Shown here piece after piece: positions 6,204 to 10,567 of a DNA stretch of 10,567 bases. Source of the DNA: CF-39 sp036518215 (GTDB taxonomy: Bacteria; Chloroflexota; Limnocylindria; P2-11E). Position numbers and translations under genes: made by a program. How positions within the stretch are numbered: the stretch's first letter is position 1; the number at the start of each line of letters is the position of its first letter. The DNA lies in contig DATDNP010000093.1 in NCBI GenBank assembly GCA_036518215.1, positions 1-10,567 of the forward strand, given 5' to 3'. Under the pieces are notes generated by a model. It was not told the DNA's origin. It did not search any database and saw only the letters and a program-made list of their open reading frames with translations.

Positions 6204-6965
6204 ATGCGCGCTCTCGTGCGGTGGCGGGCGGGACTACTCACGCTCGCGCTCCTCTTCGCGGCCATCGCTGGTCCGCAGTGGTGGCGGTACGACGACTTCC
6301 AGCCCTTCGCGATGACGATCGAAGAGTGGACGGCAGCGAGGGCGGTCTTCGCGACCGGCGCCGTTCCCAGCACGACGACGATGCGGCTCGAGTATCAGCG
6401 CCGCGGTGAATGGACGATGTCGCTCGTCGGCGACACCTTCAGCCCGTCACAGATCGGCGAGGTGACCGACTGCCACGACGGCACGTATACGAGGTTCGAC
6501 GCACGGGGGAGCCTCACCGGAAGGACCGCGGACCCAGGAATGTGCGTCAGCCCCATGCGCTGGATCGCCTTCGGCTACCGCAGCGATTGCCCGTGGCAGC
6601 GGACGGTGGACGACGGCCGGATCACGTGCACCGATGGACGGGAGCGCGTCGTCTTCGATGCCTCGAACGGCCTGCCGCTCTTGTATCAAGTGTCCTCGCC
6701 CGACGGAGTCGTCGAGCAGCAGATGATCTTCCGCCTCGAGCGCTACGGGTCGACCTCGAGATACTGGCAGCCCTCGCTCTCAAGGCGTAGATGCGGGTCT
6801 ACTTCGCGAGCGCGCTCACGTACCAGATCGATCCCACGAGCCCGGGGAACGCGCGCCGCAGTGACACGGTGGCATGTGCTCCGTTCGGACAGCTCACGCT
6901 CGCGGTCGCGGTGTCCGGGTCCGTGTTCGATATCGAGTACGTGCCGCCGGGACAGATACCGTTGA
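6204..6965 (+). CDS. Exported or membrane-anchored protein of unknown function, 3' end probably frameshifted
   Basis: The literal frame encodes 253 residues. The N-terminus is a signal peptide or anchor: MRALVRWR, then a hydrophobic stretch at about 9-23. The following region, to about residue 182, reads as a real globular exported protein, with conserved-looking Trp and Cys residues and GC-rich third positions. It includes four Cys (about 90, 114, 129 and 142) that could form disulfides. From Ser183 the frame becomes Ser/Arg-rich, typical of an out-of-frame reading, and it runs 167 bases into the convergent lipoprotein gene. A -1 shift at about 6749 would instead give the ending VDLEILAALALKA, a TAG at 6788-6790 and 195 residues, with no overlap. 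The N-terminal part is likely real; the true C-terminus is doubtful. No ribosome site is obvious. I do not recognise the family. Confidence 0.6.
   Translation: MRALVRWRAGLLTLALLFAAIAGPQWWRYDDFQPFAMTIEEWTAARAVFATGAVPSTTTMRLEYQRRGEWTMSLVGDTFSPSQIGEVTDCHDGTYTRFDARGSLTGRTADPGMCVSPMRWIAFGYRSDCPWQRTVDDGRITCTDGRERVVFDASNGLPLLYQVSSPDGVVEQQMIFRLERYGSTSRYWQPSLSRRRCGSTSRARSRTRSIPRARGTRAAVTRWHVLRSDSSRSRSRCPGPCSISSTCRRDRYR
6744..6790 (+). other. Suspected single-base frameshift and alternative gene end
   Basis: Between TAC at 6744-6746 and TAG at 6788-6790 the -1 frame encodes a short hydrophobic ending, VDLEILAALALKA. The current frame instead turns into Ser/Arg-rich sequence. Restoring one G in the GGG run at 6747-6749 would join the two. 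The corrected gene would stop eight bases short of the convergent lipoprotein gene, which ends at 6799. Confidence 0.45.
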
Positions 6966-8124
6966 GCTGGTCCTGCAACGCCCCCTCGGCGCTCAGAAGT
7001 CCGATGCGATGACCGCCGACGCTCACGCCGAGCTGCGTGCGAAGGAGCGCATCGGCCGTGATGGCGAGGGCGCTCGATGTAACGGGGGCGCGGAATTGCG
7101 GGGCGACCGCGTCCACGAGGAAGATCGCTTGGACCGAGGCGCCGCTGTCCGTGGTCCCCGTGGCCGGGAACACCCATACCGGTACGAGCTGCGCGCCAAG
7201 GTGCGTGATGCCACCTGAGCCCCCCGCCCACGCATGCCCCTCTACCACGTTGCCGGTGTCGATCGTCAAGGTGAGCGATCCGGTCGGTCGGACCGACAGG
7301 AAATGGAGATACCGCGCGGGCGAAGCGAGGAGCTCGCCGACCGCGTAGCCGAAAAGCGTGATCGGATACACGGTTCCGTCGTCGACGCGCACGAGCGGTC
7401 GATGGATGATCTCGACCGGCCGACCCATCGGCGTGAGAAGAGCGAATTCGTCGGTACCGAAGACCGTCGTGCCCGTGGATCCCGACGCGTTGTGGTATCG
7501 GGGGAAGAGCGCGAACGCGTTGCGCGAGTCATCTTGAAGCCACGAGCCGTCCACCACGCGATCGATGCCCGCGAGCCACTCCGAGCCGCTGAACGATCGG
7601 AGCGGCCCACCGTAATCGGCATCACCACCGAGCGCGCCGAGCACGTCGAAGGGGCCGCGCGCGGCGCCCGTGGCACCGGCGTCGCCTGCGCGCGGATCGA
7701 AGAAGAGGACGTCACCGGTGCGCTCGTTGATCGCGAGGATCCGCGTGCCGAGCCAGAGGCGCCACGGCGCGGCCCCGTCCGGGGACGCCTCGAGCGTGCC
7801 GGGCCCGGAGATCCCGAGCGCCGACGCGACGCGCGAGATGTATGCGGCGTCGACGACCGGGCGCGTCACTTCGAGGATGGCGCCCTCGCCCGGCGTTCCC
7901 ACCGACGCCTCAGCGGTGGCTCTGATCTGGAGGCCTGCGAACGCCGGATCGGGCTCGAGCGTCGGCACGAGTCCGGTCGACTGTGCCGTCCGCGCCACGG
8001 TCGCCGCGGGCGCTGGCGTCGGCGCCGTGGCCGATGCCAGAGAAGCCGACGGAGACCCGATCGCCGCGGGCGTCGGCGTGCACGCCGCGAGCCCAACGGC
8101 GAGCGCGGTCGTCAGGATGCGCAC
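6799..8124 (-). CDS. Large predicted lipoprotein, function unknown
   Basis: This 441-residue product starts with GTG at 8124. It has a short signal peptide (MRILTTALAVGLAAC) with lipobox LAAC and a lipidated Cys15. A Thr/Ala/Pro/Ser linker follows (about 16-50). The mature part looks like a secreted, mainly beta protein with many Gly, Thr and Ser residues. It contains RILAINERTGDVLFFDP near 128-144, a region rich in aromatic residues around 180-215, and a C-terminal segment (about 375-441) with two Cys (ICPGG and VSCPNG) that could form a disulfide. I recognise no catalytic motif and no domain. It lies 63 bases downstream of the SDR gene on the same strand, but no ribosome site or strong promoter is visible, so co-transcription is uncertain. 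Its content is unrelated to aromatic degradation as far as can be seen. Confidence 0.72.
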   Translation of the reverse strand: MRILTTALAVGLAACTPTPAAIGSPSASLASATAPTPAPAATVARTAQSTGLVPTLEPDPAFAGLQIRATAEASVGTPGEGAILEVTRPVVDAAYISRVASALGISGPGTLEASPDGAAPWRLWLGTRILAINERTGDVLFFDPRAGDAGATGAARGPFDVLGALGGDADYGGPLRSFSGSEWLAGIDRVVDGSWLQDDSRNAFALFPRYHNASGSTGTTVFGTDEFALLTPMGRPVEIIHRPLVRVDDGTVYPITLFGYAVGELLASPARYLHFLSVRPTGSLTLTIDTGNVVEGHAWAGGSGGITHLGAQLVPVWVFPATGTTDSGASVQAIFLVDAVAPQFRAPVTSSALAITADALLRTQLGVSVGGHRIGLLSAEGALQDQLNGICPGGTYSISNTDPDTATASVSCPNGAHATVSLRRAFPGLVGSIWYVSALAK

Positions 8125-8187
8125 GGGAACAGGATGGCGGAGCGCGGCAAGGGGCTCGTCAGAGATGAGCGGCGGGAACTGCTACGT

Positions 8188-8946
8188 CTAGAGGTACTGG
8201 CCGCCGTCGACCTGCAGGACCACTCCGGTGATGTGCTTCGCGCGCGGCCCGGCGAGGAACGTCACGGCGGCCGCCACGTCCTCGGGCTCGCCCAGCTTCC
8301 CGAGCACGATCTCCGAGAGGCTCTTCGCGCGCGCGTCCTCGGGCATCGCCTTCACCATGTCGGTCTCGATGAGCCCGGGCGCGACGACGTTCGCGGTGAT
8401 CTTGAATCCGCCGAGCTCGCGCGCGATCGACTTGGTGAAGCCGATGAGTCCCGCCTTCGCCGCCGCGTAGTTCGACTGGCCGAATTTGCCGCGCAAGCCG
8501 TTGATGGACGAGATGTTCACGATGCGCCCGCCGCCTTGCTCGCGGAATGGCGCCACGACCGCGCGGACGAACCGGAACGCCGCGCCGAGGTCCGCGTCGA
8601 GCACGTCGTCCCAGGCCGCGTCGCTCATCTTCCACACGACGCCGTCCTTGTTCGCGCCGGCGTTGTTCACGAGGATGTCGATCCGGCCGAAGCGCCCGAT
8701 GACGTCCATGACGGCGACGCCCGGAGCGGCGGGGTCGGAGCCATCGGCCTGTAGCGCGAGCGCGCACGCTCCCGTCGCCTCGACCTGGCGTGCGGTCTCC
8801 TCCGCGCCGGCCTTGTCCGTGCGGTACGTGAATGCGACGTCGGCGCCGTGCTCGGCGAGATCCACGCAGACCGCGCGGCCGATGCCGCGCGATCCGCCCG
8901 TGACGAGGGCGACCTGGCCGGAGAGGTCGCGCGCGTCGCTACGCAC
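8188..8946 (-). CDS. Short-chain dehydrogenase/reductase (FabG/PhaB-like), possible 3-hydroxyacyl-CoA dehydrogenase
   Basis: This is a 252-residue classical SDR. Visible motifs are the cofactor turn TGGSRGIG (16-23), NNAG (94-97), the catalytic Ser around 146-147 (NISSING), YAAAK with Tyr160 and Lys164, and APG (189-191). Arg20 in the turn and Arg42 after the second strand suggest NADP(H). At the place where the Asn of the catalytic Asn-Ser-Tyr-Lys tetrad normally sits (VNL), the sequence reads ADL, giving Asp119. The family includes 3-oxoacyl reductases and 3-hydroxyacyl-CoA dehydrogenases. Its GTG start (8946) lies inside the ring-opening crotonase gene, overlapping it by eight bases. I therefore infer that it handles the next step, interconverting 3-hydroxypimelyl-CoA and 3-oxopimelyl-CoA. 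An acetoacetyl-CoA reductase or fatty-acid reductase is the alternative. Confidence 0.78.
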   Translation of the reverse strand: MRSDARDLSGQVALVTGGSRGIGRAVCVDLAEHGADVAFTYRTDKAGAEETARQVEATGACALALQADGSDPAAPGVAVMDVIGRFGRIDILVNNAGANKDGVVWKMSDAAWDDVLDADLGAAFRFVRAVVAPFREQGGGRIVNISSINGLRGKFGQSNYAAAKAGLIGFTKSIARELGGFKITANVVAPGLIETDMVKAMPEDARAKSLSEIVLGKLGEPEDVAAAVTFLAGPRAKHITGVVLQVDGGQYL

Positions 8947-9922
8947 GCCCTGCCGCCACGGGCTCTTTCTTCGGCGCGAGGGAGCTGCCGCAGATGCCGC
9001 AGAACTCGAAGCCGGACGGGATGCCCTTCGCGCCGCACGCGCCGCACGTCTTCTCGTACGGTCCCCAGAGCGTCTCGCTCGGCTTGCCGTCGCGCGCCCG
9101 TGCGCGGACGCTCATGCGGTCGGCCTTGCGCTTCTCGGCGAAGGCGGTCATGCCCTCGTACGGCTCGAGCGAGTTGAAGTGCAGCGCGAGCCAGTCGCGC
9201 GCGTGCCCGATCGTCATGCTCCAGCCGAAGTCCTTCCAGAAGTTCACCTGCTGCTTCGTGTAGCGCATGCACTCCGGGAAGGTCTCGAGGAGCTTCGCCG
9301 CGAGCTTCGCGACCGCCGCGTCGAGCTCGGCCGCGGGCACGACCTGGTTCACCAGTCCCCAGTCGAGCGCGGTCTTCGCGTCGACCCAGTCGCAGGTCAT
9401 GAGCATCTCGCGGGCGCGACGGTCGCCGATGATGATCGGCAGCCACTGCGTCGCGCCGCCGGCGGCGACGCTGCCCACCTGCACGCCGACCTGACGGAAG
9501 CGCGCGTGGTCGGCCGCGACCGCGAGGTCGCACGCCGCGTTGAACTCGTTCCCGCCGCCGACGGCCATGCCGTTGATGCGCGCGATGGACGGCTTTCCGA
9601 GGTTCCGGAGCCCGTCGATCGCGCCCGCGAAGTAGCCCATGTACTTCCAGTAGTCGCGCGGCCGCTTCGTGTAGTCGCGCGCGTACTCCTTCACGTCGCC
9701 GCCGGTGCAGAACGCCTGATCGCCCGCGCCGGTGAGCACGAGCACGCCGACGCCGTCGTCGCGCGACGCGTCGGCGAACGCCTCGCCCATCTCGCGGAGG
9801 GTGTTCGTCGTGTACGAGTTGTACGAATCGGGCCGCTGGATGGTGACCGTCGCGACGAAGTCCTTCTTCGTGTACGTGATGTCCTTGAAGGGAAGGTCGT
9901 TCCGTCCAGACACGAGGCTCAT
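8939..9922 (-). CDS. Crotonase-family ring-opening hydrolase candidate (Oah/BadI/MenB-like) with C-terminal zinc ribbon
   Basis: This 327-residue product starts at the ATG 9922, which overlaps the upstream gene's TGA (ATGA, 9919-9922). GGAAGGA lies 11 bases upstream, inside the preceding gene. Crotonase features are RPDSYNSYTT (30-39), the oxyanion segment AFCTGGD (70-76), RPRDYWKYM (87-95), INGMAVGGGNEF (116-127), FRQVGVQVGS (142-151) and WGLVNQVVP (188-196). This set places it with the MenB/BadI/Oah group. In that group Oah hydrolyses 6-oxocyclohex-1-ene-1-carboxyl-CoA to 3-hydroxypimelyl-CoA. YNSYTT and the RP-x-x-Y-x-x-YM segment are Oah-like. Two oddities stand out. An acidic residue I expect after the GS of this loop is replaced (SVAAGG, 151-156). 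The C-terminus carries CxxC-x11-CxxC (Cys293, 296, 308, 311), a zinc ribbon. It also seems shorter in the middle than Oah. Its position between a reductase ATPase and an SDR supports the ring-opening role. Confidence 0.65.
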   Translation of the reverse strand: MSLVSGRNDLPFKDITYTKKDFVATVTIQRPDSYNSYTTNTLREMGEAFADASRDDGVGVLVLTGAGDQAFCTGGDVKEYARDYTKRPRDYWKYMGYFAGAIDGLRNLGKPSIARINGMAVGGGNEFNAACDLAVAADHARFRQVGVQVGSVAAGGATQWLPIIIGDRRAREMLMTCDWVDAKTALDWGLVNQVVPAAELDAAVAKLAAKLLETFPECMRYTKQQVNFWKDFGWSMTIGHARDWLALHFNSLEPYEGMTAFAEKRKADRMSVRARARDGKPSETLWGPYEKTCGACGAKGIPSGFEFCGICGSSLAPKKEPVAAGRA

Positions 9923-10567
9923 GCCGCCATCCGTCCTTCCTGCTGGCGCGCGAGCCGCTGCCGGGCGAGGAGCGCCGCGCCGATCGCCGCGATGAGGTCC
10001 GGCCGCTCGTAGACGTTCACCTTCTGCCCGAGCGTGCTCTCCATCGCCTGCACCATGCCCTGCTGGAGGGCCATGGGGCCGACGAACGTGATCTCCGACT
10101 CGATCCCGACGCGCTTGAGGAGCTGCTGACCGCGCTGCGCGAGCGAGTCGTGGATGCCGCGCACGATGTTCTCGACGCTCTGCCCGACGCTGACGAGGTT
10201 GATGATCTCGGACTCGGCGAACACGGCGCAGACCGACGAGATGACCTGCGGGGCGTCGGCTTTGAGCGACAGCGGGCCGAGGTCCTCGAGCTTGATCTCG
10301 AGGTAGCGCGCGGCGCGCTCGGCGAAGCCGCCGGCGCCCGCGGCGCATTTATCGTTCGTGCGGAACTCTTTCACGCGGCCGCTCTCGAGGACGCGCAGCG
10401 CGCGCGTGCTCTGCGCGCCGATGTCGAGCACGCAGCGCGTGCCGGGGAAGAGCTGCGCCGCGCCCTTGGCCACGGCGGTGATGTCGGTGATCTGCAGGTC
10501 GCGGAACGGCACGTTGTACCGCCCGAGGCCGGTCGTCGCGACGTACGCGACGTCGTCCGGGGTCGCG
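9919..10567 (-). CDS. BcrD/BzdQ-like ATPase subunit of ATP-dependent benzoyl-CoA reductase (BadF/BadG/BcrA/BcrD family), 5' end outside window
   Basis: The frame is open to the right edge, so 215 C-terminal residues are visible and the start lies outside. Family members couple ATP hydrolysis to low-potential electron transfer through a [4Fe-4S] cluster held between two subunits; in benzoyl-CoA reductase this drives ring reduction. Visible are VATTGLGR (9-16), DIGAQSTRALRV (the second ATPase phosphate loop, 48-59), NDKCAAGAGGF with Cys74, and SSVCAVFAESEIINL with Cys113. The 39-residue spacing of the two Cys matches the cluster ligands of 2-hydroxyacyl-CoA dehydratase activators as I recall them. 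The ARYLxI and ICAV/VCAVFAE stretches look more like BcrD/BzdQ than BcrA. An internal GTG at 10512 is not a likely start, because the conserved VATTG motif lies before it. Downstream coupling to an Oah-like gene supports a benzoyl-CoA role. An activator of another dehydratase is the alternative. Confidence 0.78.
   Translation of the reverse strand, partial: ATPDDVAYVATTGLGRYNVPFRDLQITDITAVAKGAAQLFPGTRCVLDIGAQSTRALRVLESGRVKEFRTNDKCAAGAGGFAERAARYLEIKLEDLGPLSLKADAPQVISSVCAVFAESEIINLVSVGQSVENIVRGIHDSLAQRGQQLLKRVGIESEITFVGPMALQQGMVQAMESTLGQKVNVYERPDLIAAIGAALLARQRLARQQEGRMAA

Noticed and set aside
6142..6790. A 12-base repeat, CTCAAGGCGTAG, at 6142-6153 and 6779-6790
   Set aside because: It coincides with the ends of two reading frames (LKA then stop). 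A 12-base match in 10 kb of biased composition is expected by chance.
8154..8170. Small hairpin between the SDR and the lipoprotein gene as a terminator
   Set aside because: On the minus-strand transcript the seven-base stem has a mismatch and no U-run follows, so it is too weak to call.
7234..8754. A 506-codon plus-strand open frame across the lipoprotein and SDR genes
   Set aside because: It spans two unrelated minus-strand genes with clear motifs and has a low-complexity charged composition.
8939..9922. Calling the crotonase MenB (1,4-dihydroxy-2-naphthoyl-CoA synthase)
   Set aside because: No menaquinone genes are nearby, the catalytic Asp of that loop is not visible, and the Oah-like YNSYTT and RP-x-x-Y-x-x-YM stretches plus the operon context favour aromatic ring opening.
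8486..10012. A 508-codon plus-strand open frame across the crotonase gene
   Set aside because: It is an antisense shadow of the SDR, crotonase and reductase genes with no recognisable fold.
9923..10348. Upstream extension of the crotonase frame to an earlier start
   Set aside because: The extension would lie wholly inside the reductase ATPase gene and is Arg-rich. The ATG at 9922 has a ribosome site and the typical ATGA overlap.
1..10567. tRNA, rRNA, CRISPR array, insertion sequence or integration site
   Set aside because: I scanned for clover-leaf-like motifs, regularly spaced repeats, transposase motifs and terminal inverted repeats and saw none.

Overview
This is a GC-rich bacterial window with dense coding, many GTG starts and overlapping start/stop codons. 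Two predicted lipoproteins carry long Ser/Thr/Pro/Ala linkers. This style fits a high-GC Chloroflexota-like or actinobacterial-like genome. That placement is inference; there is no rRNA or marker gene here to settle it.

The recognisable theme is anaerobic aromatic-ring degradation through benzoyl-CoA. The minus strand carries two blocks of this pathway. The right block (10567 down to 8188) is tightly overlapped: the 3' part of a BcrD/BzdQ-type ATPase subunit of an ATP-dependent benzoyl-CoA reductase, an Oah/BadI/MenB-like ring-opening crotonase with a C-terminal zinc ribbon, and an SDR that could be the 3-hydroxyacyl-CoA dehydrogenase of the next step. The left block (3902 down to 165) starts with a hemerythrin-like protein. 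It continues with a zinc alcohol dehydrogenase resembling 6-hydroxycyclohex-1-ene-1-carboxyl-CoA dehydrogenase (Had) and a cyclohexa-1,5-diene-1-carboxyl-CoA hydratase (Dch). A membrane-anchored DUF4352 protein follows, probably as an operon tail. Together these give dearomatisation (Bcr), hydration (Dch), oxidation (Had), ring hydrolysis (Oah-like) and 3-hydroxyacyl oxidation (SDR). The catalytic HgdB-like reductase subunits, if present, lie beyond the right edge.

Between the blocks, about 3904-8187, is a stretch with no visible link to aromatics. It holds a DUF2269-like four-helix membrane protein (+), a lipoprotein (-), a small two-helix membrane protein (+), an exported or anchored protein (+) whose 3' end looks frameshifted, and a second lipoprotein (-). 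Two divergent intergenic regions (about 3903-4080 and 5571-5715) carry a long hairpin, a CTAG-containing palindrome and a candidate promoter.

At the left edge a 45-residue C-terminal tail of a plus-strand gene ends at 138, convergent with the DUF4352 gene. After annotation no gene-free stretch exceeds 300 bases. I saw no tRNA, rRNA, CRISPR array, transposase or attachment site. All family assignments come from reading motifs and from memory of the families; no search was run.
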